From: Dehalococcoidia bacterium
Lineage (GTDB): Bacteria > Chloroflexota > Dehalococcoidia > Dehalococcoidales > UBA1222
Length of the DNA: 49,913 bases
Assembly: GCA_009779255.1 (NCBI GenBank)
Contig: WREQ01000005.1
Span: 1-49,913, forward strand
Direction of reading: 5' to 3'
Under the pieces are notes generated by a model. The model was not told the origin of the DNA. It ran no database searches and saw only the letters and a program-made list of their open reading frames with translations. Positions within the stretch are counted from its first letter, which is position 1, and each line of letters begins with the position of its first letter. The position numbers and the translations under genes are program-made. Positions 28,766-37,958 of this stretch are shown here, in pieces.

Positions 28766-29395
28766 TCACTCTATGCGACAGAATTTTTCCAGCTCCGCGC
28801 GCGCCAGCGCACCCTGCCTAATGATTCTGATTTTATCAGAACTTACGTCAAGGATGGTGGATTCAACTCCACCCAGCAATCTGCCGGCATCTATAATCAA
28901 TTCAACATGCGCGCCAATCTGGTCAAACACCTCCAGCGCGGTGAGTGGGTTTGGTCTGCCGTGAATATTGGCGCTGGTACCCACTAACGGCACCTCGGCG
29001 CGCCGCACCATTTCAATGGCCACAGGGTGCGCGGCCACACGCACCGCCACGGTATCGCCGCCGGCAGTGACAATGTCTGAAACTGCCGCAGTCTTTTTGA
29101 AGACCAGCGTGAGTGCCCCCGGCCAGAAACTGCGCATCAGCTCCACGGCAATATCAGGCACCTCGCGGGCAACCATCCCGATTTCAGCACTGTCCGCCAG
29201 CAGTACTGGCAGCGCCTGACTGAAAGGACGTTGCTTAATCTCAAACACCCTTGAGACGCCGACGGCGTCATTCACCGAAACACCCAGTGCATATATCGTG
29301 TCGGTAGGAAAAGCAACGGGGCTTCCGGATTTCAGCAGTGCCACCCCGCGGGTAAGTACTTCCGGCGATATTGGAGAAGGCAAAGACGCAGGCAC
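28766..29395 (-). CDS. tsaC: Threonylcarbamoyl-AMP synthase (TsaC/YrdC/Sua5 family)
   Basis: 209 residues, the single-domain YrdC form. It makes threonylcarbamoyl-AMP from Thr, bicarbonate and ATP for t6A at tRNA position 37. Family marks: PVAFPTDTIYALGVSV (usual PTDTxYGL, here Ala for Gly), KIKQRPFSQALPVL-like block (IKQRPFSQALPVL), RSFWPGALTLVFKK, VAVRVAAHP, and GTSANIHGRPNPLTALEV. No C-terminal Sua5 extension. It is the first gene of a pair with rpiB, divergent from guaA. Confidence 0.93.
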   Translation of the reverse strand: MPASLPSPISPEVLTRGVALLKSGSPVAFPTDTIYALGVSVNDAVGVSRVFEIKQRPFSQALPVLLADSAEIGMVAREVPDIAVELMRSFWPGALTLVFKKTAAVSDIVTAGGDTVAVRVAAHPVAIEMVRRAEVPLVGTSANIHGRPNPLTALEVFDQIGAHVELIIDAGRLLGGVESTILDVSSDKIRIIRQGALARAELEKFCRIE

Positions 29396-29423
29396 TTTTT
29401 TTCCCCCTGATTACTTGACCATC

Positions 29424-29432
29424 AGTATAACA
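29424..29432 (-). promoter_or_regulatory. Candidate extended -10 promoter of tsaC-rpiB
   Basis: On the minus strand TGTTATACT forms an extended -10 (TG-N-TATACT) about 29 bases before the tsaC start, in the tsaC/guaA divergent gap. Confidence 0.4.
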
Positions 29433-29449
29433 CAATGCTAAGCTAACAT

Positions 29450-31132
29450 ATGTCTGAACAATCCATTGAACCCACTGATTCCACATCTCGCATCAACGCC
29501 AGCGGAGACCTTGAAGTTTCGGCCTATCTTGAAATCGCCCGCGAAAAACAGGGCCAGCAGCCGGTAACCACTGGCAAACCTGTTTCCAGCGCCGGGCAGG
29601 AGGCCGTCGTCGTCTTCGATTTCGGCTCGCAGTACAGCCTGCTGATTGCCCGTCGCATTCGTGAACTGCACGTCTACTGCGAACTTGTACCCCACGATAC
29701 CCCATGGGAAAAAATCGCGCACCTGAATCCCAAAGGCTTCATCCTTTCTGGTGGCCCCTCCAGCGTCTATGAAGAGAACGCCCCCATGGCTCCGGCTTAT
29801 ATATATGAAAAGAAACTGCCAGTACTCGGCATTTGCTACGGAATGCAGGTGCTGGCCAAACAGCTCGGTGGGCGAGTGGCCTCCGGTCTCAAAAAGGAAT
29901 ACGGCCACGCAGTACTGCATATCGGGGACACTGGTTCACCGCTGTTCGCCGACCTACCGGGGTCATCGCCGGTATGGATGAGCCACGGCGACCGCATTGA
30001 GGAGATTCCGCCAGGCTTCAAACCGCTGGCCTATACCGAAAACTCGCCTGTAGCTGTCATGGGCAGCGAAAACCGCATCTTCGGACTGCAATGTCATCCC
30101 GAGGTAGCCCACACCATCTACGGCACCACCATTCTGAAAAACTTCGTTTATAACGTGTGCGGGTGTCAGGGAAACTGGACCATAGGCAACTTCATCGCCG
30201 ACAGCCTGATGCGCATCAAGGAGCAGGTCAGCGACCGCAAGGTAATCAGCGCCATCTCTGGCGGGGTTGACTCGTCGGTTGTCTCCACTCTGATTCATCA
30301 CGCCATCGGAGACCAGCTCACCTGCATTTTCGTCAACAACGGTCTGCTCAGGCGTGACGAGGAAAACCGCACCCTGGCGATCTTCCGAAACTACCTAAAA
30401 ATGAACGTCAACTATGTGGACGCCACCGACCGTTTTCTGGAGCGCCTCAATGGCGTCACCGACCCCGAAACCAAGCGCAAGGCTATCGGCAACGAGTTTA
30501 TCAAGATTTTCGAGGAAGAAGCGACCAAACTGGATAAGGTTGACTTTCTGGCGCAGGGAACCCTTTATCCGGACGTTATCGAAAGCGAATCCTCAACCAG
30601 CAACGTTTCGGCCAAGATAAAAACGCATCATAACGTCGGCGGCCTGCCCACCAATATGACGTTGAAACTAATTGAACCCCTACGCTATCTGTTCAAAGAT
30701 GAGGTGCGGCAGTTGGGACTTGAGCTCGGACTGCCAGAGGAGATGGTCTGGCGGCAGCCATTCCCCGGGCCTGGGCTGGCCATCCGCATCATCGGCGAAG
30801 TGACCCGCGAGAAACTGGACATCCTGAAGGCTGCCGACTGGATTGTAATGAGAGAAATCAAGAAGGCCAATATGTACCGCCAGCTCTGGCAGAGCTTCGC
30901 CATACTGACCGACGTAAAGAGCGTGGGTGTCATGGGAGACTTCCGCACCTACGGACACTTGGTGGCTGTTCGCGCCGTAACCTCCAACGACGCCATGACC
31001 GCCGACTGGGCGCGGCTGCCCTACGACCTGCTGGCTTCTATTTCATCCCACATCGTCAATGAAGTTCCCGGCGTAAACCGCGTGGTTTACGACATCACCT
31101 CCAAGCCACCGGGGACGATAGAGTGGGAGTAG
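29450..31132 (+). CDS. guaA: GMP synthase (glutamine-hydrolysing) GuaA
   Basis: 560 residues. It aminates XMP to GMP. The glutamine amidotransferase domain (about 52-245) has nucleophile Cys129 in GICYGMQV and its His/Glu in LQCHPEVAH. The ATP-pyrophosphatase domain has the P-loop SGGVDSS (about 271), and the C-terminal dimerisation domain ends [15 protein letters not shown], the canonical GuaA end. Odd: a polar 50-residue N-terminal extension precedes the usual start, and no ATG or GTG closer to the domain is available in frame. No strong ribosome site is visible at ATG 29450. Confidence 0.97.
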   Translation: MSEQSIEPTDSTSRINASGDLEVSAYLEIAREKQGQQPVTTGKPVSSAGQEAVVVFDFGSQYSLLIARRIRELHVYCELVPHDTPWEKIAHLNPKGFILSGGPSSVYEENAPMAPAYIYEKKLPVLGICYGMQVLAKQLGGRVASGLKKEYGHAVLHIGDTGSPLFADLPGSSPVWMSHGDRIEEIPPGFKPLAYTENSPVAVMGSENRIFGLQCHPEVAHTIYGTTILKNFVYNVCGCQGNWTIGNFIADSLMRIKEQVSDRKVISAISGGVDSSVVSTLIHHAIGDQLTCIFVNNGLLRRDEENRTLAIFRNYLKMNVNYVDATDRFLERLNGVTDPETKRKAIGNEFIKIFEEEATKLDKVDFLAQGTLYPDVIESESSTSNVSAKIKTHHNVGGLPTNMTLKLIEPLRYLFKDEVRQLGLELGLPEEMVWRQPFPGPGLAIRIIGEVTREKLDILKAADWIVMREIKKANMYRQLWQSFAILTDVKSVGVMGDFRTYGHLVAVRAVTSNDAMTADWARLPYDLLASISSHIVNEVPGVNRVVYDITSKPPGTIEWE

Positions 31133-31185
31133 GAGCATGCTGCCGCAATATTGGAACGTTACTTAGAGATTGTTGAGCCTACCCC

Positions 31186-31353
31186 CGTACAAGCACAAAG
31201 GCCGGGATCACGTTTGTAATCAGTGAGGATGACTACAACTGATTGACAGAAACCCTGTATCTCTCTTCCATACCTGATGTGAAAAATGCCATTCTCGAGG
31301 GACTGAATACACCTGTTTCCGAGTGTATCCCAGAAAACGAGATTGAGTGGTGA
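31186..31353 (+). pseudogene. Decayed YefM/Phd-type antitoxin
   Basis: The frame reads TFVISEDDYN, a TGA stop at 31240, then LTETLYLSSIPDVKNAILEG and ENEIEW before a second TGA at 31351. This matches the conserved middle and C-terminal part of YefM antitoxins, where the stop replaces a Ser codon (a single TCA to TGA change would do it). The N-terminal DNA-binding part is not recognisable and no toxin gene follows. It is a relic of a toxin-antitoxin pair. Confidence 0.7.
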
Positions 31354-31390
31354 GGTAAACCGCTCAAATCGGCAGCCGTCATGCGATAAA

Positions 31391-31399
31391 TGGTAAAAT
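31391..31399 (+). promoter_or_regulatory. Extended -10 motif before the SdpI-family gene
   Basis: TGGTAAAAT, an extended -10 (TG-N-TAAAAT), 22 bases before ATG 31422. The same nine bases occur before purD. Confidence 0.4.
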
Positions 31400-31421
31400 A
31401 AGGCAAGGAGAAAAGCTGCTT

Positions 31422-31784
31422 ATGATGTTCGTATCATGCATGATAATCCCCCTGTTGATGCTGTTAGTCGGATTGTATTTTTCAAATAACAAGCAGGGGA
31501 AGATCAATCACCTGTTCGGCTACCGGACAGGAATGTCGATGAAAAACCGCGATACATGGGAATTCGCGCATGAGCTGTTCGGCACAATCTGGAAATGGGT
31601 CGGGATGATACTGTTGCCAGCTTCGGTCGTGGCCATGCTGTTTACACTCGGTAAAGACATCGAATTCACCGCTTACTTCGGTCTCGCGGTTCTGACCGTG
31701 CAGCTTGTTGTGCTGGTCCTGACCATCGTCCCGATCGAACGCGCTTTAAGGTCCACTTTCGACAAAAACGGCAAAAGAAAATAA
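31422..31784 (+). CDS. SdpI-family membrane protein
   Basis: 120 residues with three membrane segments (about 3-20, 60-78, 84-103). The loop GYRTGMSMKNRDTWEFAHEL after the first helix is the hallmark of the SdpI/YhfL family. The Bacillus SdpI protects against the SdpC toxin, but most family members are uncharacterised and this one lacks a toxin partner nearby, so an immunity role is only possible. An AAGGAG ribosome site precedes ATG 31422. It sits beside a decayed antitoxin gene, between guaA and purD. Confidence 0.88.
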   Translation: MMFVSCMIIPLLMLLVGLYFSNNKQGKINHLFGYRTGMSMKNRDTWEFAHELFGTIWKWVGMILLPASVVAMLFTLGKDIEFTAYFGLAVLTVQLVVLVLTIVPIERALRSTFDKNGKRK

Positions 31785-31858
31785 CATCTTATTGATTTGC
31801 CCACGGTAACCATCCGATATTTTTCCTGCCGCCCTCTTTCCTTTTCGGTGGCATTCAA

Positions 31859-31867
31859 TGGTAAAAT
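31859..31867 (+). promoter_or_regulatory. Extended -10 motif before purD
   Basis: TGGTAAAAT lies 15 bases before the purD ATG at 31883 and would start the purDEBC operon. No clear -35 is seen. Identical to the motif before the SdpI-family gene. Confidence 0.4.
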
Positions 31868-31882
31868 TATCCGGGAGATAAA

Positions 31883-33139
31883 ATGAAGATACTTGTCATC
31901 GGTTCGGGCGCGCGCGAGCATGCCATCGTATGGAAACTGAAACAGAGCCGGCAGGTGGAGCGCATCCTGGTCGCACCCGGCAACGCCGGCACAGCGCAGA
32001 TTGCTGACAACCTCCTCATAGATGCCACCGACATTCCAAGGTTGCTCGCTGCCGCTAGGCAGAACAAGGTGGATTTCACATTCGTCGGCCCGGAAACACC
32101 TCTGGCTGCCGGCATCGTGGACGAGTTTCAGAAGAACGGGCTGGCGATTTTCGGCCCGTCGCAGGCCGCCGCCCGCATCGAGTCAAGTAAGGTCTTCTCC
32201 AAGAATCTGATGCACACATACGGCATACCGACCGCCGCCAGCCGCAGCTTCACGGCCTTTGAAGACGCCGAGGCTTATGTAAAATTGCAGAAGCCACCGA
32301 TTGTACTGAAGGCCGACGGGTTAGCCGCCGGCAAGGGCGTTGTCATCGCACAGAGTGTGGAGGAGGCAGTTTCCGCGCTCAACTCCATGATGCGCGACAA
32401 AGAGTTCGGCGAAGCAGGCGCGCAGGTCGTCATCGAAGAATACCTCTCTGGACGAGAAATGAGTATATTCGTTTTCAGTGACGGTGTGACCATTTCGCCA
32501 CCGGTTACCGCCTGCGACTACAAACGGGTCTTCGATGGCAACAACGGCCCCAACACTGGCGGAATGGGTTCATTCAGCCCGCCAGATTTTTATACCGATA
32601 TTCTTGGCGAGCGTGTCATGAATGAAGTCATGCGCCCGACCATCGCCGCGCTGGCGCAAGAGAATTCAACCTACTCCGGCGTCCTCTACGGCGGATTGAT
32701 GATCACCTCGGACGGACCGAAAACCATCGAATTCAACTGCCGGCTGGGAGACCCCGAAACACAAGTTATTCTGCCGCGGCTTGAGACCGACCTGGCCGAT
32801 ATCGCGGCGGCAGTCATTGAGCGCAGGCTGGATAAGCAGGAAATCGCCTGGAGCCGAAAGGCCTGTGTAGGGGTGGTTATGGCCTCCGGCGGCTATCCCG
32901 GCCATTATCGCACCGGACTGCCCATTACGGGACTAACCGACCTTGACAAGGATGTTACCGTTTTTCATGCCGGCACGAAGCTAGACCCCATGGGACAGGT
33001 GGTTACCGCTGGCGGACGGGTGTTGACTGTGGTCGCAAGTGGAGAAACTCTGGCTCAGGCGCGCCAGAAAGTGTATAATAACATTTCACGCATCGGCTTT
33101 GAGGGCGCGCATTACCGTAGCGACATCGCCAAATTTTAA
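31883..33139 (+). CDS. purD: Phosphoribosylamine-glycine ligase PurD
   Basis: 418 residues, ATP-grasp fold. It joins phosphoribosylamine to glycine. Family marks: MKILVIGSGAREHAIVWKL, FVGPETPLAAGIVDEF, SSKVFSKNLM, the ATP-binding VLKADGLAAGKGV, NTGGMGSFSPP, and NCRLGDPETQVILPRL with the metal ligands. It is the first gene of the plus-strand purD-purE-purB-purC operon. Confidence 0.97.
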   Translation: MKILVIGSGAREHAIVWKLKQSRQVERILVAPGNAGTAQIADNLLIDATDIPRLLAAARQNKVDFTFVGPETPLAAGIVDEFQKNGLAIFGPSQAAARIESSKVFSKNLMHTYGIPTAASRSFTAFEDAEAYVKLQKPPIVLKADGLAAGKGVVIAQSVEEAVSALNSMMRDKEFGEAGAQVVIEEYLSGREMSIFVFSDGVTISPPVTACDYKRVFDGNNGPNTGGMGSFSPPDFYTDILGERVMNEVMRPTIAALAQENSTYSGVLYGGLMITSDGPKTIEFNCRLGDPETQVILPRLETDLADIAAAVIERRLDKQEIAWSRKACVGVVMASGGYPGHYRTGLPITGLTDLDKDVTVFHAGTKLDPMGQVVTAGGRVLTVVASGETLAQARQKVYNNISRIGFEGAHYRSDIAKF

Positions 33140-33156
33140 TTTACTGGAGGAGAACT

Positions 33157-33615
33157 ATGCCGCTTGTATCTGTAGTTATGGGTTCCAAATCGGACGCCGA
33201 AGCCGTTCAGCCCTGTCTGGACGCGCTGACCAATCTCGGCATCGAACATGAGGTAAATGTCATTTCGGCGCACCGCATGCCTGAAAGGGCGCGCACCTTC
33301 GGACAGACAGCGCGAGAGCGCGGCATTGAAGTCATCATCGCCGCCGCTGGTAGCGCCGCACACCTGCCCGGCGTAATGGCAAGCTGGACGACTTTACCAA
33401 TCATCGGCGTGCCCATGCCAACCAGCGACCTGAAGGGCGTGGACGCCCTCTACTCCATCGTGCAGATGCCGGCGGGTATTCCGGTAGCAACTGTGGCCAT
33501 CGGCGCCGCCGGAGCCAAGAACGCCGCCTTCCTCGCCGCTGAAATACTGGGGCTGAAGTATGACAATATCAGAGCCGCCTATGAAAAATACCGGCAGGAA
33601 ATGGCCGGGGGTTAA
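33157..33615 (+). CDS. purE: N5-carboxyaminoimidazole ribonucleotide mutase PurE
   Basis: 152 residues. The N-terminal MGSKSDAEA and VISAHRMPERARTF with the catalytic His, plus AAAGSAAHLPGVMAS, identify PurE. Class I forms shift the carboxylate of N5-CAIR and normally need PurK, which is not in this window. A GGAGGAG ribosome site precedes ATG 33157. It is 17 bases after purD and 6 before purB. Confidence 0.96.
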   Translation: MPLVSVVMGSKSDAEAVQPCLDALTNLGIEHEVNVISAHRMPERARTFGQTARERGIEVIIAAAGSAAHLPGVMASWTTLPIIGVPMPTSDLKGVDALYSIVQMPAGIPVATVAIGAAGAKNAAFLAAEILGLKYDNIRAAYEKYRQEMAGG

Positions 33616-33621
33616 AGGGGC

Positions 33622-34974
33622 ATGATAGAACGCTACAGCCGCCCGGATATGAAACGGGTGTGGTCTGACGAAAACAAATTCAGCAAATGGCTGGATGTTG
33701 AAATCGCCGTCTGCAGCGCTTGGACCGAACACGGGCGCATCCCGCGCGCTTCACTCGACAAAATCAAACAGGCGCACTGCGACCTCGATCGCATGCAGGA
33801 GATTCTGGCCGAGACACACCATGACATGACCGCCTTTCTGGGCTCCATCGCCGATTCGGTAGGCCCCGATGCCCGATACATTCACCTCGGGCTGACCTCT
33901 AACGACGTCATGGACACCGCCCTCTCTCTGCAGCTGGTGGAAGCATCTAAAATCCTGCTGGATGATTTGAAGGAGCTTACCACCGCCGTAGCGGTATTGG
34001 CCATAAAACACAAGCACACGATTGCCATCGGACGCACGCATGGCATTCATGCCGAACCGACCACGTTCGGGCTTAAACTGGCGATATGGTTCGAAGAACT
34101 GCAACGCCACCGCCGTCGGCTGGAGGAAGCAGCCCGCGTTATCGCATACGGCAAAATTTCCGGAGCGGTAGGCACTTACGCCACCGTTCCGCCTGAGATT
34201 GAGGAGATGACCTGCGCCAAGCTGGGACTTGAACCGGCGCCCGTCTCGAACCAGATTTTACAGCGTGACCGCCATGCCCAATTCGTGACCACACTGGCGC
34301 TCGTGGGCGCCTCTCTGGAGAAATTCGCCACCGAAATAAGACTCCTGCAAAAAACCGAATCCCGCGAGGTGGAAGAGCCTTTCCAGGAAGGCCAGACCGG
34401 TTCTTCGGCCATGCCGCACAAGCGCAATCCGGAGCTGTGCGAGCGTATCTGCGGTATGGCGCGCCTGCTACGCGGCTATGCCGTGACCGCCATGGAGAAC
34501 GTCTCTCTGTGGCACGAGCGCGACATCTCACACTCATCAGCCGAACGCATCATCCTGCCCGATGCCACACTGCTGCTGGATTATATGCTGGACATCTTCA
34601 CCAAAGTTATCCGTGGACTCAACGTCTATCCCGAAAATATGCAAAATGGTCTTGATATCACCCGCGGGCTGGTTTTCTCACAACGGGTCATGCTGGCGCT
34701 CATCGACAAGGGTATTTCACGCCAGGAAGCATATAAATTCGTGCAGCGCAACGCCATGAAAAGCTGGAGCACCGGCGAGAAGTTCCTCACCCTGCTGGAA
34801 GCCGATGAAGAACTGATGGCGCGCATTGGCAAAGAGGAGCTCAAGGCCATCTTCGATTACAGGTTCTACCTGGAGCATGTCGACACCATCTTCAGGCGCC
34901 TGGGGCTGACCGAAGCTCAATGGAAAGACTGTGACACATTAAAAGACGCCAGACTGGCACCAGGAGCGATATAA
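33622..34974 (+). CDS. purB: Adenylosuccinate lyase PurB
   Basis: 450 residues of the fumarase/aspartase superfamily. It cleaves SAICAR and adenylosuccinate with release of fumarate. Marks: MIERYSRPDMKRVWSDENK at the start, HHDMTAFL, GRTHGIHAEPTTFG with the catalytic His, and the superfamily signature GSSAMPHKRNP, followed by WHERDISHSSAER. It lies between purE and purC, two bases before purC. Confidence 0.97.
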   Translation: MIERYSRPDMKRVWSDENKFSKWLDVEIAVCSAWTEHGRIPRASLDKIKQAHCDLDRMQEILAETHHDMTAFLGSIADSVGPDARYIHLGLTSNDVMDTALSLQLVEASKILLDDLKELTTAVAVLAIKHKHTIAIGRTHGIHAEPTTFGLKLAIWFEELQRHRRRLEEAARVIAYGKISGAVGTYATVPPEIEEMTCAKLGLEPAPVSNQILQRDRHAQFVTTLALVGASLEKFATEIRLLQKTESREVEEPFQEGQTGSSAMPHKRNPELCERICGMARLLRGYAVTAMENVSLWHERDISHSSAERIILPDATLLLDYMLDIFTKVIRGLNVYPENMQNGLDITRGLVFSQRVMLALIDKGISRQEAYKFVQRNAMKSWSTGEKFLTLLEADEELMARIGKEELKAIFDYRFYLEHVDTIFRRLGLTEAQWKDCDTLKDARLAPGAI

Positions 34975-34976
34975 AT

Positions 34977-35891
34977 ATGACAAAACAAGACGTGCTGCTT
35001 CAGAGCAACCTGCCACTGCCACCATTCATCAAGGGAAAAGTACGCGATACCTATACTCTGGATGATCATCTGCTGATAGTGGCCAGCGACCGCATCTCGG
35101 CCTTTGATGTAGTGTTGCCATGCGGCATCCCTGCCAAGGGCGCGGTTCTTACCCAGCTTTCAGCCTTCTGGTTCGAAAAAACGCAGCAGGTAATCCCGAA
35201 TCATATGGTGGAGGTGGTTTCGGAAAATACCGACCTGACCGCCTACGCCGACGGCGCAAATATGTCCGATTTTCTCCGTGATATTGTCGGACGCTCAATG
35301 ATCGTCAAACGCGCCGAAAGGCTCGCCGTCGAATGCGTGGCGCGCGGCTTTCTGGCAGGCTCCGGTTGGGCAGAATACAAAAAACAGGGCACTGTTTGCG
35401 GTGTAAATCTGCCAGCTGGTTTGCAGGAAAGCGAACAATTGCCGGAACCCATTTTCACACCAACCACCAAGGCCGATACCGGGCACGACATGCCAATGAC
35501 CTTCACCGAGGTGCAAAACCAGTTCGGCGCGGAGATGGCGCAAAAGCTGAAGGATACCACCCTGGCGCTCTACAATTTCGCCCGCGACTATGCCAGAACA
35601 CGCGGCTTTATCATCGCCGATACCAAAATGGAATTCGGCATCAGAAACGGTGAACTCATCCTTATCGACGAGCTACTAACCCCTGATTCCAGCCGCTTCT
35701 GGGATGTAAATCTCTACAAGGCTGGACAGGCGCAAGACAGCTTCGACAAACAGCCGGTGCGCGACTGGCTGGAAAATTCCGGTTGGGATAAGGCGCCTCC
35801 CGCGCCCATGCTGCCGGAAAATGTGATTTCAGAGACAGCGCAGCGATATGTCACAGCCTTTGAAAGGCTGTCGGGCAGGAAACTCGCATAA
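34977..35891 (+). CDS. purC: SAICAR synthetase PurC
   Basis: 304 residues, the longer form of the family. It joins aspartate to CAIR with ATP. Marks: GKVRDTYTLDDHLLIVASDR, ISAFDVVLPCGIPAKG, the second half block VECVARGFLAGSGWAEY, TKADTGHDMP, IADTKMEFG and IDELLTPDSSRFWD. Last gene of the operon; a decayed restriction-modification gene and hairpins follow. Confidence 0.97.
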   Translation: MTKQDVLLQSNLPLPPFIKGKVRDTYTLDDHLLIVASDRISAFDVVLPCGIPAKGAVLTQLSAFWFEKTQQVIPNHMVEVVSENTDLTAYADGANMSDFLRDIVGRSMIVKRAERLAVECVARGFLAGSGWAEYKKQGTVCGVNLPAGLQESEQLPEPIFTPTTKADTGHDMPMTFTEVQNQFGAEMAQKLKDTTLALYNFARDYARTRGFIIADTKMEFGIRNGELILIDELLTPDSSRFWDVNLYKAGQAQDSFDKQPVRDWLENSGWDKAPPAPMLPENVISETAQRYVTAFERLSGRKLA

Positions 35892-35922
35892 AAGCTGGGT
35901 AAGCATTGGCGGATTGGAAACA

Positions 35923-36132
35923 ATGCTCTCATGGGATAACATCCAATCCAAAGCCGTCACATTTTCAAAACGCTGGGAAAAGGCTCAAAAATAGGAAGCC
36001 AAGGCACAGCCTTTCACCATTGATTTTTTGCGTGTTTTCGGCGTGTCCGACCCCGAAGCCACCGGCGATTTTGAGTACAAAGTGCTCCTGTCGGATGGCA
36101 GAGCGGGCTACATAGATTACCTCTGGAAACAC
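35923..36132 (+). pseudogene. N-terminal relic of an MmeI-like (class IIL) restriction-modification protein
   Basis: From ATG 35923 the frame reads MLSWDNIQSKAVTFSKRWEK, then hits a TAG at 35992 (one base from GAG), and continues as EAKAQPFTIDFLRVFGVSD and GRAGYIDYLWKH before running into REP-like DNA at about 36130. The order, rWe...F..dFf.vFGv...GyIDllWk, is the conserved start of large MmeI-type enzymes whose N-terminal nuclease domain precedes an adenine methylase. Everything after the first 70 codons is gone. The family is from recollection; the frame and stop are seen. Confidence 0.65.
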
Positions 36133-36245
36133 CCCCCGCCGCCTGCGGGCGCCACCCCCTTTGAAAAGGAGGCTGGGGAGAGTGCATTTCCAACACCCCC
36201 TTCGCAAAGGGGGTGTCAGCGTAGCTGACGGGGGTTTGCCTCAAC
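36130..36245. terminator. Paired hairpins between purC and hisB (REP-like)
   Basis: ACACCCCCTT-4-AAGGGGGTGT (36193-36216) is a perfect 10-bp stem, immediately followed by GTCAGC-3-GCTGAC (36215-36229). They stand between convergent genes and may terminate both ways, although no long T-tract follows. A related CCCCCTTT...AAAGGGGG palindrome occurs near 45350. Confidence 0.55.
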
Positions 36246-36265
36246 TAAAGAACGCGAAGGCCTGT

Positions 36266-36856
36266 CTAGCCCTCCAGCCACTCCTTGGTGGACGGCAGTT
36301 CTCCTGCCCTGCGGGAGTCTACGCGCACAGCGGCGTCAAGCGCCCTCCCCAGCGCCTTGAACAGCGCCTCGGCCTTGTGGTGGTCGTTGGCGCCATACAG
36401 CGTGCGGGCATGTAAATTAAGGCGTCCTTCGATGGCGAACGTCTCCAGAAAGTGCCGTATCAAATCGGTGGGGAAACCCGTCATATCATTATCTGCAAAC
36501 GCCAGGTCTAGCTTGGCATATCCGCGCCCGCTTATGTCAACCGCCACCATTGAGAGGGCTTCATCCATCGGCACACTGGCATCTGCCATACGCACGATGC
36601 CTCTGCGTTCTCCCAGTGCCTCCAGCAGGGCTTTACCCAGACAAATCGCCACATCCTCCACCAAATGATGCGCATCGTCGCCGGTCGCCGAAACGCTCAA
36701 GTCAAAAGCGCCGTGACGCGCCAACTGCGCCAGCAGGTGGTCAAACATGCGAATCCCGGTAACAATTTCGTATTTCCCGCTTCCGTCCAAATCCAGATTC
36801 AGGCTGATGTTGGTTTCCGCTGTTTCACGCTTGATATTCGCCTTGCGTTCTGACAT
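36266..36856 (-). CDS. hisB: Imidazoleglycerol-phosphate dehydratase HisB
   Basis: 196 residues, monofunctional form (no phosphatase domain). It dehydrates imidazole glycerol phosphate. Marks: [31 protein letters not shown], the metal-binding [27 protein letters not shown], and [23 protein letters not shown]. It is the last gene of the his cluster, three bases after hisC. Confidence 0.96.
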   Translation of the reverse strand: MSERKANIKRETAETNISLNLDLDGSGKYEIVTGIRMFDHLLAQLARHGAFDLSVSATGDDAHHLVEDVAICLGKALLEALGERRGIVRMADASVPMDEALSMVAVDISGRGYAKLDLAFADNDMTGFPTDLIRHFLETFAIEGRLNLHARTLYGANDHHKAEALFKALGRALDAAVRVDSRRAGELPSTKEWLEG

Positions 36857-36859
36857 TGA

Positions 36860-37957
36860 TTACCTCCCGATTTCCTTAAACGCCGCAATTAGCGCGTCAT
36901 TCTCTTCCGGCCTGCCGACACTCAAACGCAGGCAGTTTTTGAGACGTTGATCGGCATAGTAACGCACCAGAATCCCCCGCTCTTCCAAGGCAGCCTGCAA
37001 CTCACGCGCATCGCCCTCAAGAACATCGCACAAGATAAAATTAGCATGCGACGGATGAGGTTTGAGCCACCTGATTTTGACAAGCTCACCGGAAAGTCTT
37101 TCCCGTTCCGCAACTATCTTTCTTACATTACCCATCAGGTAATCTACATCCGCCAGCGACTCGCGCACTGCCACAATCGCCGAGGCGTTGACGTTGTACG
37201 GGTCGCGCACGGCATGCAGGCGGCATGCGATATAAGCGGGGAAAACGCCGTATCCCACGCGCAAACCGGCCAGTCCGGCCCATTTCGAAAAAGTCCTCAG
37301 CACCATGATATTGGGATAGCTCGCCATCAGCGGTATCGCCGATTCGCCGGTGAATTCGTAATAGGCTTCATCCACAACCAAAGGCATGCCGGTTTCTGCC
37401 AGTTCTATAATCGTCTCTTTGGTGGTGAGCGTGCCAGTGGGATTGTTGGGATTGGCCAGCATTATCAGCTTGGTTTTCGGCGTGACAGCCTGCCTGACAG
37501 ATGCGGTATCAAATTGGAAATCCGCATCGCGTGAAACATCAATCACCCTAACACCGTGCAGTTCGGCATAAAAGCGGTACATGGGGAAAGTGGGCGGCAG
37601 GTTAATGATTTCATCGCCGGGCGCGCAAAACAGCTTTATCAAAAGCTCGATAAGCTGGTCGCATCCGGCTCCGGCAGCAATCGTCTCCGGCGGCATGGCG
37701 GTATATCCAGCCAGCAGCTCGCGCAATTCGGCCTGCGCGGCATCGGGATAAATGTTATACGCGCCGCAAGCTCCCAGCGCCGCGCTCACACGTGGCGACG
37801 GGCCGTAATTGTTTTCATTGGCGTCCAGCTTGACCACGCTTGAGGGCGGTATCCCCAGTTTTTTACCGATTACATCCGGCGACTTGCATGCGGCATAGCC
37901 CTTGAAAGCCGCCAGCTCCGGACGTATAAATCGCTCTATTGACATTGCATCACTCAT
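36860..37957 (-). CDS. hisC: Histidinol-phosphate aminotransferase HisC
   Basis: About 365 residues, fold-type I PLP enzyme. It transaminates imidazole acetol phosphate. Marks: KLDANENNYGPSP, GAGCDQLIELLIKLF, LANPNNPTGTL, DEAYYEF, and the PLP lysine in TFSKWAGLAGLRVGYG. The reading frame is open to 38035, but ATG 37957 has an AAAGGAGA ribosome site and lies one base after the hisD stop. Confidence 0.95.
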   Translation of the reverse strand: MSDAMSIERFIRPELAAFKGYAACKSPDVIGKKLGIPPSSVVKLDANENNYGPSPRVSAALGACGAYNIYPDAAQAELRELLAGYTAMPPETIAAGAGCDQLIELLIKLFCAPGDEIINLPPTFPMYRFYAELHGVRVIDVSRDADFQFDTASVRQAVTPKTKLIMLANPNNPTGTLTTKETIIELAETGMPLVVDEAYYEFTGESAIPLMASYPNIMVLRTFSKWAGLAGLRVGYGVFPAYIACRLHAVRDPYNVNASAIVAVRESLADVDYLMGNVRKIVAERERLSGELVKIRWLKPHPSHANFILCDVLEGDARELQAALEERGILVRYYADQRLKNCLRLSVGRPEENDALIAAFKEIGR

Positions 37958-37958
37958 A

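Noticed and set aside
31240-31242. Selenocysteine or other recoding at the TGA in the antitoxin relic
   Set aside because: No hairpin suitable for recoding follows and the N-terminal part of the gene is also lost, so simple decay is the better explanation.
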